A DNA stretch of 64,000 nt from FEN-1297 sp964498065 (GTDB lineage Bacteria > Bacteroidota > Ignavibacteria > Ignavibacteriales > Ignavibacteriaceae), in assembly GCA_964498065.1 (NCBI GenBank), contig CAZCFZ010000008.1:23278-87277 (forward strand), read 5' to 3'. This document shows, one piece after another, positions 27,397-36,524 of this stretch. The notes under the pieces were generated by a model, which saw nothing but the letters and a program-made list of their open reading frames with translations, had not been told where the DNA came from and ran no database searches. The translations under genes and the position numbers were made by a program. The stretch's first letter is position 1. Each line of letters opens with the position of its first letter.

Positions 27397-27885
27397 ATGA
27401 CAGAAGAAATTATCTCTCAATACAAGGCATCTTTAAAAATGCTTCGGGATGTAATAAACAGATGCCCGGAAAAACTATGGAAAGATGAAAAATACAAAAA
27501 CTCATATTGGCGTATTGTTTATCATACGCTTTTTTATACTTCTCTTTATTTATCAAAAAGTGTCTCTAAATTCGTTCCATGGGTTAAGCATAAAAAGAAT
27601 TATAATTATTTAGGAGATACTGCATCCGACGGTACGCCGGTTATCATTGAAAATATTTATTCAAAGATTGAAATGATTGAATACTTGGAAATAATTATTA
27701 AAGAATGTGAAAGCTTTGTAAATGAAACGCCGGAAGATGAAAGGAGCAATTTTGAATGGCTGCCTGTAAGTAAAATAGAATTACATTTATACAATATAAG
27801 ACATATCCAGCATCATACAGGCCAGCTTATTGAACGTCTGCATCAGGCTGGCATTACAGGAATTAAATGGGAATCGACGGGATAA
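27397..27885 (+). CDS. DinB-family four-helix protein
   Basis: The 162-residue protein has the DinB/YfiT layout: a first helix L-K-M-L-R-D-V-I-N-R, the motif W-R-I-V-Y-H-T-L-F-Y-T with a metal-ligand His, and the C-terminal N-I-R-H-I-Q-H-H-T-G-Q-L with further His. Such proteins are metal-binding, often with thiol-transferase-like or unknown activity. It stands alone with its own leader. It may be related in function to the decayed DUF1569 gene just before it, since both belong to the DinB-like fold. Confidence 0.75.
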   Translation: MTEEIISQYKASLKMLRDVINRCPEKLWKDEKYKNSYWRIVYHTLFYTSLYLSKSVSKFVPWVKHKKNYNYLGDTASDGTPVIIENIYSKIEMIEYLEIIIKECESFVNETPEDERSNFEWLPVSKIELHLYNIRHIQHHTGQLIERLHQAGITGIKWESTG

Positions 27886-27983
27886 TTATAAAATAAATAA
27901 TCAGAATAATTTTGATCTTTCGACATATTTAGCCGGCACTAACCATTAGTTTTAGGGATTTGACATTAAAGGAGGAATAGAAT

Positions 27984-28358
27984 ATGATTAATCAAATTCT
28001 AATTTATATCGGCGGTGCGGTAACACTGGTATGGGGTATTGCTCATCTTTACCCGACAAAATCTATTGTAAAAGGTTTTGGTGAAATTAGTGCCGATAAC
28101 AAACATATAATAACAATGGAATGGATAATTGAGAGTGCTGCTTTAATTTTTATTGGATTTATTGTTATTGGTGTTACTATCATTAAGCCATCAGGTATTA
28201 TCTCGACTTTTATATATCTTTCATCTATTAGTATATTATTAGTACTCGCAATAATATCATTTTTTACCGGGTATAAAGTAAAATTTATAGCTTTTAAACT
28301 TTGTCCATATTTGTTTTCATTTTCAGCTGTCTTAATTTTTCTAGGGTATATGCTTTAG
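27984..28358 (+). CDS. Small four-helix membrane protein
   Basis: The 124-residue protein has four predicted membrane helices (about 5-20, 47-67, 75-95, 105-123). The segment I-A-H-L-Y-P-T-K-S-I-V-K-G-F-G before helix two and I-T-M-E-W-I-I-E are the most distinctive parts. A strong GGAGG ribosome site precedes the ATG. I do not recognise a named family and see no catalytic motif. Confidence 0.6.
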   Translation: MINQILIYIGGAVTLVWGIAHLYPTKSIVKGFGEISADNKHIITMEWIIESAALIFIGFIVIGVTIIKPSGIISTFIYLSSISILLVLAIISFFTGYKVKFIAFKLCPYLFSFSAVLIFLGYML

Positions 28359-28379
28359 TATTTTTGTAAAAGATATATT

Positions 28380-28660
28380 TTAATAACTAAAGCACTTCAT
28401 TCCGGAAGCATATGCCTAATAACGGCCTTGCGAATAACTCGCCGCCCATAACAAACTGGCAGCAATGAAATAACCAAGCCGAAGATTAAACCGGAGGTGC
28501 GTAACTTAATTTGTAAGCACCGAAGGCAATTTTATTAATTTTGTACGAACATTTGAACAAGTTCACCAAACGGAAAAGACAACGCCAAAAAATTGCAAAT
28601 TACCCAAACCGTTTCTGCGGTTGGGTTGATGCGTTTTTTATATTGCGTTTTTATTTTTAG
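28380..28660 (+). other. Non-coding element of foreign look, ending in a hairpin
   Basis: This stretch has no convincing ORF and is richer in G and C than its surroundings. It contains G-G-T-G-C ... G-C-A-C-C inverted arms around 28497-28522 and CCCAAACCG/CGGTTGGG arms at 28603-28625, followed by a run of six T. The start (GCCTAATAACGGCC near 28411) recalls the ends of integron-cassette recombination sites, but the paired core sites were not found. It lies directly upstream of a toxin-antitoxin pair, which are frequent cassette cargo. Confidence 0.4.
28603..28638 (+). terminator. Hairpin with T-run upstream of the toxin-antitoxin pair
   Basis: CCCAAACCG (28603-28611) pairs with CGGTTGGG (28618-28625) with one bulged A and a 6-base loop. 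Six T follow at 28633-28638 after a short gap. It would end a transcript entering from the left. Confidence 0.5.
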
Positions 28661-28662
28661 TG

Positions 28663-28693
28663 TTGTATTTATCATAATATTGATATAATTTTG
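28663..28693 (+). promoter_or_regulatory. Bacteroidota-type promoter for the toxin-antitoxin pair
   Basis: TTG (28663-28665) and TAATTTTG (28686-28693) are 20 bp apart, fitting the TTG / TAnnTTTG pattern of Bacteroidota promoters. A TATAAT overlaps at 28684-28689. The antitoxin ATG follows about 25 bp later. Confidence 0.5.
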
Positions 28694-28717
28694 ACACAAA
28701 TAAAAAGGAAAAATAAG

Positions 28718-28990
28718 ATGCCAATTATAAAACCTATTTCCGATTTGAGAAATAAATCAAATGAGATATCAGAACTCGCTAATAATTCTGATGAACCGAT
28801 ATATATTACAAAAAACGGAGAAGGTGATTTAGTTGTAATGTCTATGGCTCATTATTCTAAACTTAAATTAAAGATTGATCTACTTAGTAAGTTGTCCGTT
28901 GCACAAAAACAAAAATCTGAAGGCGACAAAGGCAAAACTTTAAAACAAGTGATGTCGAATATCAGAGAAGTAATTAATGCCAACAAATAA
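28718..28990 (+). CDS. Phd/YefM-family antitoxin
   Basis: From ATG 28718 (AAGGAAA upstream) the product has 90 residues. The N-terminus M-P-I-I-K-P-I-S-D-L-R-N-K and the middle E-P-I-Y-I-T-K-N-G-E-G-D-L-V-V-M-S follow the Phd/YefM DNA-binding fold. The C-terminal half would wrap and inhibit the toxin. The gene overlaps the toxin start by 14 bp, the standard arrangement, and the complex probably represses its own promoter. Confidence 0.88.
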   Translation: MPIIKPISDLRNKSNEISELANNSDEPIYITKNGEGDLVVMSMAHYSKLKLKIDLLSKLSVAQKQKSEGDKGKTLKQVMSNIREVINANK

Positions 28991-29285
28991 ATATCAGATT
29001 AGACTTCTAAGTATTGCAGAAGAAGATTTTACCGAAATTATATCTTTTATCGCAGCAGATAATCCAACTGCAGCAGATGGAATTGCATCTGATATTGAAA
29101 AGAATTTAGAACTTTTATCAATTAATCCAAATCTAGGTAGAATTCCAAGAGAAGAAGAATTAAGAAGTCTTGGTTATAGATATTTAATAGTCAAAAATTA
29201 TCTTATTTTTTATACAATGGAAGAAAGAACAATTTTTATTCATAGAATTTTACACGGTGCTCGAAACTATAAAACTCTTCTCTAA
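28977..29285 (+). CDS. RelE/ParE-family toxin
   Basis: The 102-residue protein fits the ParE/RelE fold: A-E-E-D-F-T-E-I-I-S-F-I-A at the first helices, N-P-N-L-G-R-I-P-R in the middle, and Y-R-Y-L-I-V-K-N-Y-L-I-F-Y with I-H-R-I-L-H-G-A-R at the C-terminal strands. The last motif is the usual RelE/ParE end. RelE (mRNA cleavage) and ParE (gyrase) cannot be told apart here. It is translated from inside the antitoxin gene. Confidence 0.88.
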   Translation: MPTNKYQIRLLSIAEEDFTEIISFIAADNPTAADGIASDIEKNLELLSINPNLGRIPREEELRSLGYRYLIVKNYLIFYTMEERTIFIHRILHGARNYKTLL

Positions 29286-29366
29286 TTTATCATTATAATT
29301 AAGCAATATAACTTTATATTTACATTACTTTAAAAAATAAAACCAAAATATTTAGGCAGATAATCG

Positions 29367-30164
29367 GTGGAAATACAATCATTGAAATTAGCTTATTTTT
29401 CTCCTACCGGTACAACTAGATCGATTGTACAAGCTGTGGCACGAGGAATTCAAAAAACTTCAGAACTAATTGATATCACAAAACCTGATATGCGAAAAAA
29501 GCAGCTGCAGACATCGAGAAATGATTTACTTGTTGTGGCCGTGCCGGTTTACATCGGAAGAGTACTGGCATTGTTAATTGAATGGCTGAATGGTATAAAA
29601 GCAGACAAAACACCCGTCGTGTGTATCGTTGTTTATGGAAATCGTGCATATGACGATGCTCTGCTGGAGCTTAAAAATATTTTAATAAAATGCGGATGTT
29701 TACCGATAGCCTGTGCCGCATATATTGGAGAACACTCCTATTCAAGTTTCGAAACGCCGATTGCCGAATCCCGGCCGGACACGAGCGATTTAAATCATGC
29801 AGAATTATTTGGGCGTAAAATAAATGAAAAACTTCAGTATGTTTTATCAATCGATCAAACCCCTGAAATAAATGTACCCGGAAGTTATCCTTATAGAGGT
29901 GAAACGAAACTATGGGCTGTTGATTTTATAGCTATTAATAATGACTGTATACAATGCGGAATTTGTGCAGAAGGTTGTCCTGTCGATGCCATCGATCCGG
30001 ATAATAGTAATTTGATTGATAAACAAAAATGCATAACTTGTTGCGCATGCATTAAGAACTGCCCGCAAAATGCCAGAACTATGAAAACCGGTTTGGTCAA
30101 AGATGCTGCGATGCGATTAAATAAACTTTATAAAGATAGAAAAGAGCCGGTATTCTATTTATAG
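29367..30164 (+). CDS. EFR1-type flavodoxin-ferredoxin fusion
   Basis: The 265-residue redox protein starts at a GTG. The N-terminal flavodoxin half has the FMN phosphate loop F-S-P-T-G-T-T-R at residues 11-18. The C-terminal half has two [4Fe-4S] motifs, C-I-Q-C-G-I-C-A-E-G-C-P and C-I-T-C-C-A-C-I-K-N-C-P, in classical CxxCxxCxxxCP form. It could shuttle electrons between ferredoxin- and flavin-dependent partners; the substrate is unknown and no partner gene lies alongside. Confidence 0.85.
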   Translation: MEIQSLKLAYFSPTGTTRSIVQAVARGIQKTSELIDITKPDMRKKQLQTSRNDLLVVAVPVYIGRVLALLIEWLNGIKADKTPVVCIVVYGNRAYDDALLELKNILIKCGCLPIACAAYIGEHSYSSFETPIAESRPDTSDLNHAELFGRKINEKLQYVLSIDQTPEINVPGSYPYRGETKLWAVDFIAINNDCIQCGICAEGCPVDAIDPDNSNLIDKQKCITCCACIKNCPQNARTMKTGLVKDAAMRLNKLYKDRKEPVFYL

Positions 30165-30384
30165 TTGTAAACGAAGAGAGAAATTAAAACAGCTTATTAA
30201 TAGTAAATTTAAAACCGAATATAATAATTCATGCCGGCAATTTTTAAATGCTTCAACTCGATTTTCTCTCAAGTCCGAATTATTAGTATCCATACTTTCA
30301 TTCGGACAGGTTTTATTCTGAAGTAGGTTATGTAAGAGATTCTAAATTAGATATTATGCTTGGGAAAAGTTATGTTAATTAAAA

Positions 30385-30410
30385 AAGGCGGCCCGTTGCC
30401 AGGCCACCTT
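30385..30410 (-). terminator. Rho-independent terminator of katG
   Basis: AAGGCGGCC pairs with GGCCACCTT (one mismatch) around an 8-base loop. On the minus strand it is followed by TTTTTT. It lies 46 bp past the katG stop. Confidence 0.8.
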
Positions 30411-30456
30411 TTAACAATAAAATAACTTTATAACTACTTCAGTAAATGAGCTGAAA

Positions 30457-32652
30457 TTACTCCAGATCGAAGCGATCAAGATTCATCACTTTGTTCCATG
30501 CCGCTACAAAGTCTTTAACGAATTTCTTTTTAGCATCTTCACTTGCATATACTTCGGCAAGCGCGCGAAGCTCGGAGTTAGAACCGAAAATAAGGTCTAC
30601 ACGGGTGCCTGACCATTTAACTTGGCCTGATTTACGGTCAGTGCCTTCAAAAATTTCCTGTTCTTCCGAAGTAGCTTTCCACGCAGTGTTCATATCCAGC
30701 AGGTTAACAAAGAAGTCATTGGTGAGCCTCCCCGGATGTTTGGTAAACACACCGTGTTTGGATCCGTCAAAATTAGTGTTAAGGACACGTAAACCTCCGA
30801 GGAGAACAGTCATTTCAGGCGGCGTAAGCGTTAACAATTGTGAGCGGTCAACCAGCATTTCTTCTGCGGTAGCCATGTATTTGGTTCTTAGATAATTACG
30901 AAATCCGTCTGCATTAGGTTCAAGTACAGCAAATGATTCAACATCGGTCTGCTCTTGCAGAGCATCAGTGCGTCCCGGTGTAAAAGGAACTTTTACATCG
31001 TAACCTGCTGCCTGTGCTGCCTTCTCAACTGCTACACATCCGCCCAAAACGATTAAGTCTGCAAGTGAAACTTTCTTTTTACCTGACTGAGCATCGTTGA
31101 ATTCTTTTTGGATCTTCTTTAGCTTCTTAAGCACTTTATCTAATTGAGCCGGGTTGTTAACCTCCCAATCCTTCTGTGGTGCAAGCTGAATACGTGCACC
31201 GTTCGCACCGCCTCGTTTATCGGAGCCGCGGAAAGTTGATGCCGATGCCCATGCCGTAGATACTAATTGGGATACCGACAAACCTGAATCCAATATTTTA
31301 TTCTTCAATTCTTCAATATCTTTTTTCCCGATTACTTTACCGGTAACAACAGGAACCGGATCCTGCCATATTAAATCTTCTTCAGGTACTTCAGGTCCAA
31401 GGTAGCGTGCTTTAGGACCCATATCGCGGTGAGTCAGTTTAAACCATGCACGGGCGAATGCATCTGCAAATTCATCAGGATTCTCATAATAACGTCTTGA
31501 AATTTTTTCATAAGCCGGATCGAAACGCAAAGAAAGGTCTGTAGTAAGCATTGTTGGCTTGTGTTTCTTTGATGTGTCCTGAGCATACGGAACTGTTTCA
31601 GGCCCATCCTTTGCAACCCATTGTTTGGCTCCAGCCGGACTCGTTGTTAATTCCCATTCATAACCAAAAAGGTTCTCGAAGAAATTGTTGCTCCATTTAG
31701 TGGGTGTCTCGGTCCATGTAACTTCCGGTCCTCCGCCGATTGTATCATCACCATGACCTGTACCAAAACTGCTTTTCCATCCGAGTCCCTGTTCCACAAT
31801 GCCTGCACCTGCAGGTTCCGCACCGACGTATTGGTTTGGATCAGCAGCACCGTGTGCTTTCCCGAATGTATGTCCGCCTGCAATAAGCGCGACAGTCTCC
31901 TCATCATTCATTGCCATACGACGAAATGTCTCGCGGATATCACGTGCTGCGGCAACCGGATCAGGATTCCCGTTCGGGCCTTCCGGATTAACATAAATTA
32001 ATCCCATCTGAACTGCAGCAAGCGGATTCTCAAGTTCTCTATCGCCGCTGTAACGTTTGTCTTCTAGCCAGGTACCTTCCGAGCCCCAATAAATATCTTC
32101 CAACGGCTCCCAAACATCTTTACGACCGCCGCCGAAACCGAAAGTCTTAAAGCCCATAGACTCGAGTGCGCAATTGCCGGCAAGGATTATCAGGTCTGCC
32201 CACGAAATTTTCTTACCGTATTTTTGTTTAACCGGCCAAATCAATCTGCGTGCTTTATCGAGATTCACGTTGTCAGGCCAACTATTGAGAGGTTCAAAAC
32301 GCTGTGCGCCTGTGCCGCCGCCGCCGCGGCCGTCCGTAATTCGATATGTTCCTGCACTATGCCAAGCCATCCGAATAAAAAATGGTCCGTAATGACCGAA
32401 ATCTGCCGGCCACCAATCTTTGGATTTGATCATCAGATCCTTGAGATCCTTTTTCACTGCATTTAGATCAAGTTTTTTAAACTCTTCTGCATAGTTGAAC
32501 TCCTCTCCCATTGGATTAGATTTGGAAGAGTGCTGCCGGAGAATATTCAGATTCAACTTATTTGGCCACCAGTCGCGGTTTGTTGTACCGCGGCCAGCTC
32601 CGTGCCCTACAACCGGACACTTGCTTTCGTTAGTATTATTTCCGTTTCCCAT
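30457..32652 (-). CDS. katG: Catalase-peroxidase
   Basis: KatG is a heme enzyme that destroys hydrogen peroxide by catalase and peroxidase activity. The 731-residue, two-domain protein carries the distal site R-M-A-W-H-S-A-G-T-Y-R (Arg, Trp and His) near residue 90 and the proximal heme ligand in A-G-G-H-T-F-G-K-A-H-G-A. M-G-L-I-Y-V-N-P-E-G bears the Tyr of the Trp-Tyr-Met adduct needed for catalase activity. The degenerate C-terminal peroxidase copy follows. It is transcribed divergently from oxyR across 127 bp, so OxyR control is likely. The gene is richer in G and C than its neighbours, but complete. Confidence 0.97.
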   Translation of the reverse strand: MGNGNNTNESKCPVVGHGAGRGTTNRDWWPNKLNLNILRQHSSKSNPMGEEFNYAEEFKKLDLNAVKKDLKDLMIKSKDWWPADFGHYGPFFIRMAWHSAGTYRITDGRGGGGTGAQRFEPLNSWPDNVNLDKARRLIWPVKQKYGKKISWADLIILAGNCALESMGFKTFGFGGGRKDVWEPLEDIYWGSEGTWLEDKRYSGDRELENPLAAVQMGLIYVNPEGPNGNPDPVAAARDIRETFRRMAMNDEETVALIAGGHTFGKAHGAADPNQYVGAEPAGAGIVEQGLGWKSSFGTGHGDDTIGGGPEVTWTETPTKWSNNFFENLFGYEWELTTSPAGAKQWVAKDGPETVPYAQDTSKKHKPTMLTTDLSLRFDPAYEKISRRYYENPDEFADAFARAWFKLTHRDMGPKARYLGPEVPEEDLIWQDPVPVVTGKVIGKKDIEELKNKILDSGLSVSQLVSTAWASASTFRGSDKRGGANGARIQLAPQKDWEVNNPAQLDKVLKKLKKIQKEFNDAQSGKKKVSLADLIVLGGCVAVEKAAQAAGYDVKVPFTPGRTDALQEQTDVESFAVLEPNADGFRNYLRTKYMATAEEMLVDRSQLLTLTPPEMTVLLGGLRVLNTNFDGSKHGVFTKHPGRLTNDFFVNLLDMNTAWKATSEEQEIFEGTDRKSGQVKWSGTRVDLIFGSNSELRALAEVYASEDAKKKFVKDFVAAWNKVMNLDRFDLE

Positions 32653-32739
32653 TTTTAATACCTTTATGTTTTTATTGTAAAAAATCCGCTTTAAATTTTT
32701 TGTTTATATTAATGTATTATTTATTTTATAATCAATCAA

Positions 32740-32775
32740 ATTGATGTTTTCTATAATCTCATAAATAATATCTAT
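32740..32775. promoter_or_regulatory. Possible OxyR site between katG and oxyR
   Basis: Four tetramers, ATTG-N7-CTAT-N6-ATAA-N7-CTAT, follow the ATAG-N7-CTAT-N7-ATAG-N7-CTAT pattern known for OxyR, with two degenerate half-sites and one spacer a base short. The site ends 4 bp before the oxyR ATG. Confidence 0.4.
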
Positions 32776-32779
32776 AAAA

Positions 32780-33715
32780 ATGAATTTACAGCAGTTAGAA
32801 TATTTAATAGCGGTTGATTCTCACCGTCATTTTGTAAAAGCTGCAGAATCGTGCTGTGTCTCACAGCCCACATTAAGTATGATGATCCAAAAACTTGAAG
32901 ATGAATTGGATATAAAAATATTCGATAGGAGTAAACAGCCCGTAATTCCAACCGAAGCAGGCAAAGAAATTATTCTGCATGCAAAAATAATCTTAAAAGA
33001 AGCTAGTGCATTAAAAGAAATTGCCTATTCACTGAAAGGAGAATTAAAAGGTGAGCTTAGAATCGGAATTATTCCTACTGTAGCTCCTTTTCTTCTGCCG
33101 GTTTTTTTAAAGCAATTCCTGAAGAAATACCCTGAAATAAAAGTAAAAATCTGGGAGTTTACTACCGAAGACATAATCGAAAAACTTGAAAAAAACATTC
33201 TTGACGTCGGAATTCTTGCAACGCCTCTAAATAATTCTGCAATATTGGAACAACCGTTATATAATGAAGAGTTTTTTGTTTATGCTTCAAAAAACGAAAC
33301 CGTGTTGAACAAAAAGTATCTGCTTGCTGAAGATATAGATCTTAATCATTTGTGGCTTCTTGAAGAAGGACATTGTCTACGTTCGCAAATTGTTAATTTG
33401 TGTGAACTGAAAAAGAAAGAAGCTGCTAACAATAATCTTGAATATGAAGCCGGCAGTATTGATTCGTTAATCAAAATGGTTGATCAATATGAAGGAATAA
33501 CGATTCTTCCGGAATTAGCTGTTAAACATTTAAGTTCAAAGCAAAAAAATAATATTAGAGAATTCAAGTCGCCTGTACCTGTTCGTGAAATCAGCCTTGT
33601 TACGTACCGGCATTTTGTAAAAACAAGAATGCTTGAAACATTGAAACAGGAAATTATGGATAATGTTTTTGAATATTTATCACAAAAGAAAAAACAAAAG
33701 GTGATTGAGATATAA
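32780..33715 (+). CDS. oxyR: Peroxide-sensing LysR-type regulator OxyR
   Basis: The 311-residue protein has a LysR winged HTH (M-N-L-Q-Q-L-E-Y-L; S-Q-P-T-L-S-M-M-I-Q-K-L-E) and a periplasmic-binding-like effector domain. Cysteines at residues 199 and 208 (E-G-H-C-L-R-S-Q-I-V-N-L-C) have the same numbering and spacing as the redox pair of Escherichia coli OxyR, so it is probably activated by disulfide formation with peroxide. It is divergent from katG, the expected target. Confidence 0.93.
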   Translation: MNLQQLEYLIAVDSHRHFVKAAESCCVSQPTLSMMIQKLEDELDIKIFDRSKQPVIPTEAGKEIILHAKIILKEASALKEIAYSLKGELKGELRIGIIPTVAPFLLPVFLKQFLKKYPEIKVKIWEFTTEDIIEKLEKNILDVGILATPLNNSAILEQPLYNEEFFVYASKNETVLNKKYLLAEDIDLNHLWLLEEGHCLRSQIVNLCELKKKEAANNNLEYEAGSIDSLIKMVDQYEGITILPELAVKHLSSKQKNNIREFKSPVPVREISLVTYRHFVKTRMLETLKQEIMDNVFEYLSQKKKQKVIEI

Positions 33716-33832
33716 TTAAAAATATTGAATATAGTATACCGATATTTATTTTGAATCTAACTTCAATTTGAATTTATTTCCCGTCACAGTTTAGCTGTAG
33801 CTTCATTCATAATTATTAATATAGGAAGAAAC

Positions 33833-34333
33833 ATGGATGAGACAACTTTAAATTTCCTTAAAATAATTTTTTTATTTGGATTTACTCTTCACAATATTGA
33901 AGAAGCGATTTGGCTGCCCAAGTGGTCAAAATATGCTAAGCGCTTTCATGAATCAGTAACAGCGGATCAGTTTATTTTTGCAGTTATAGTTGTAACAATT
34001 ATAGGATATGTTTTAACAGCATTAGAATTTTTATTCGGGCTGCAGAACAATTTAATTAATTTAATTTATCTTGGCTTTGTTGGGATGATGGGGATAAATA
34101 CAATTTTTCCGCATTTGCTCGCAGCAATTAAAATAAGAAAATATTCCCCGGGATTAATTACTGCAATATTTTTAAATCTTCCTTTTTCATCAATAATTAT
34201 TTGGGGATATATAATAAGTGGAATAAACGCACTTGCTCTTATATTATCTATCTTGGCGGTGAGTGCAATAATATTATTTTCATTAAAATATTTGTTTAAG
34301 CTGGGGAGCCGTTTAATAAATTTTGATGAATAA
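33833..34333 (+). CDS. HXXEE-domain membrane protein
   Basis: The 166-residue protein has about five membrane helices. Near the N-terminus it carries H-N-I-E-E-A-I-W-L-P-K-W, the defining HxxEE motif of a family of integral membrane proteins of unknown function. A conserved His lies later in I-F-P-H-L-L-A-A. It has its own 117-bp leader and no evident operon partner. Confidence 0.8.
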   Translation: MDETTLNFLKIIFLFGFTLHNIEEAIWLPKWSKYAKRFHESVTADQFIFAVIVVTIIGYVLTALEFLFGLQNNLINLIYLGFVGMMGINTIFPHLLAAIKIRKYSPGLITAIFLNLPFSSIIIWGYIISGINALALILSILAVSAIILFSLKYLFKLGSRLINFDE

Positions 34334-34515
34334 AAATAAATTAATATTAAAAAACAGTTTAAATTCCGCATGGCTGTTTTTAGATATGGTTTTTAGAATT
34401 ATAATGAAGTGAATTAAGTCCTTTCACTTTAACTTTTTAATTGCAGTTTAATTGTTATTTTAGTAAATAAAAATCTGCGAAATAACTTTTTATCTACTAT
34501 TCAAGGTGGAGCGTA

Positions 34516-36459
34516 ATGACTCAAAGAAATCTAATCTTAACCATTATAAGTTTCCTATTAATTACAATTATTCCTTTCAATAAATCCTTTGCCGGTGGAC
34601 AGCACGATATCCATGTTTGGCAAATGCAGCGGATCACTCTCAAAGCCGAAAAATCTTACTCAAATCCATACACGGATGTAACCTGCTGGGTTGAATTAAA
34701 AGGCCCTGGCATTTCAAAAAAGGTTTTTGGTTTCTGGAATGGAGGTAATGTTTTTATTGTTCGTATAGTTGCTGAGGCACCGGGAGAGTGGCATTGGAAG
34801 AGCGATTCAAACCAGCCTGATGATAAAGGATTGAATAATATCACCGGTGAATTTACTGCTGTTAATTGGACAAAAAAGGAAATTTCGAAGAATCCGAATC
34901 GTCATGGCTTTATACGCGCAACACCCAATGGCCATGCATTGCAGTACGCCGACGGAACTCCTTTTTTTCTTGTTGGAGATACTTGGCTTGCCGGATCGAC
35001 ATGGCGGCTGCCTTTCCGCAATGCAGCTACTTCAAAAAATTACGTACCCGGCCCAGGCATTGGTTTCGAGGACGCAGTAATGTATCGAAAAAGAATGGGA
35101 TTTAATTCTGTCAGTATGATCTCCTGTTTTCCGAACTGGGATTCCGATACGCATCCCAGTACTTATGCGGATTCGAACGGTATATACATAAGAAATGCAT
35201 GGGAAAAATTTGGTTACGATGTTTCGGATGCTTTGGGAAAAGATACTTCGAGTGTAATAAAATACTGGGGAACATTTACGGCTAAAAATATGCGGGATGA
35301 ATATGGTAACCTGCCGTTTGAGATGTCAAAAAAGCACAAAGGAGTTTCTAATTTCAATCGTATAAATCCGGATTATTTTAAGAGCCTAGATAAGAAAATG
35401 GAATATCTTGAGAAAGAGGGATTTGTTCCATTGCTTGAAACAGTTAGAAGAGATGTTGGACCTTCGTGGAAAGCCTATTTTAATTTTAACGAATCCTTCT
35501 CACGATTTGTGCAGTACCTAATCTCAAGATACGGCGCTTTTAATTTTATCTTTAGCGGAATACACCTCGACTGGATTCCGAAGGACTTCAGCCTTACCGC
35601 CGACGAATTCAACGAAGCTCTTACTTATCATTATAAAAAATACGGCCCATTACCATTCGGACAGCCTGTTACGGCTTTAATAAACAATTCAACATACCTG
35701 CAATTTGGCCACGGTAAAGAATGTCCGTGGCTGACTATGCAAAGTGTGGGAAACCACCCTAGAGACCACAGGATTTCTGCTGCAATAAATACACTTTTTA
35801 ACCTTGTTCCGCCATACCCTGCAATCAACCTTGAACCATATTATACGGGATGGAATCATGAAATTAATAGTCCTAACGGAGAACATCCTCCGGCAAATTC
35901 AGATAGGGATAATTATTTTTCGCGGGCACAGATGTATGGTTCGGTTCTATCAGGCGCATTAGCAGGACATGTTTACGGAACTGCAGCATATGACATCACA
36001 ACTACAGGTGAACCTGCCGGGGCTCGTCCGCATATCTGGGATGCACTTAAATATAGAGCTGCCGGTTATATGCAGTACCTTGCAAAATTTATTTTATCCG
36101 AAGGAGCTAAATACGAACAGCTGAAGCCGGGCACAAAGAGTATCCATCCGCAAAAAGCACCGGGAAGCCCCGAAGCAGGCTTGGACGGCTGGTCATACAT
36201 GATGCGAACCCAGGATAACTCACTGGCTTTATTGTATTTCGAAAATCAATCGGTGACGCCGGCTTTAAGCGGATTCAAACCTGCGGGAACTTACAGTTTT
36301 AAATGGTACGATCCGCGCACAGGTAAATGGAAAGAAAAAATTATATTAAAAGCAGATGACAAAGGTGTAATTACTTTGCCCGACTTTCCCGGCGGAAAAA
36401 AGACTGCACTTATCGACTGGGCGGCGAAAATTGATGCTGTGAATGCTAAAAACGATTAA
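34516..36459 (+). CDS. Exported DUF5060/DUF4038 glycoside-hydrolase-like protein
   Basis: The 647-residue protein has a signal peptide ending near F-N-K-S-F-A-G. A DUF5060 N-terminal beta-sandwich (W-V-E-L-K-G-P-G-I-S; A-P-G-E-W-H-W-K-S-D) covers about 35-115. A DUF4038 (beta/alpha)8 barrel follows, starting H-G-F-I-R-A-T-P-N-G and D-G-T-P-F-F-L-V-G-D-T-W. The C-terminal sandwich resembles a putative collagen-binding domain (F-K-W-Y-D-P-R-T-G-K-W). Some DUF4038 enzymes are apiosidases or related plant-glycan hydrolases; the substrate here is unknown. GGAG precedes the ATG. A lipoprotein gene follows after 65 bp. Confidence 0.78.
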   Translation: MTQRNLILTIISFLLITIIPFNKSFAGGQHDIHVWQMQRITLKAEKSYSNPYTDVTCWVELKGPGISKKVFGFWNGGNVFIVRIVAEAPGEWHWKSDSNQPDDKGLNNITGEFTAVNWTKKEISKNPNRHGFIRATPNGHALQYADGTPFFLVGDTWLAGSTWRLPFRNAATSKNYVPGPGIGFEDAVMYRKRMGFNSVSMISCFPNWDSDTHPSTYADSNGIYIRNAWEKFGYDVSDALGKDTSSVIKYWGTFTAKNMRDEYGNLPFEMSKKHKGVSNFNRINPDYFKSLDKKMEYLEKEGFVPLLETVRRDVGPSWKAYFNFNESFSRFVQYLISRYGAFNFIFSGIHLDWIPKDFSLTADEFNEALTYHYKKYGPLPFGQPVTALINNSTYLQFGHGKECPWLTMQSVGNHPRDHRISAAINTLFNLVPPYPAINLEPYYTGWNHEINSPNGEHPPANSDRDNYFSRAQMYGSVLSGALAGHVYGTAAYDITTTGEPAGARPHIWDALKYRAAGYMQYLAKFILSEGAKYEQLKPGTKSIHPQKAPGSPEAGLDGWSYMMRTQDNSLALLYFENQSVTPALSGFKPAGTYSFKWYDPRTGKWKEKIILKADDKGVITLPDFPGGKKTALIDWAAKIDAVNAKND

Positions 36460-36524
36460 ACTAATTAACTGTGAGTTATAATTAATAGTTAGGGCATAAT
36501 GATAAGTAAAGGAGATTTGATCTA

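Noticed and set aside
30230..30380. Short frames between the flavodoxin gene and katG as remnants of a gene
   Set aside because: No frame matches a family; the pieces are only about 30 codons long and end in unrelated stops.
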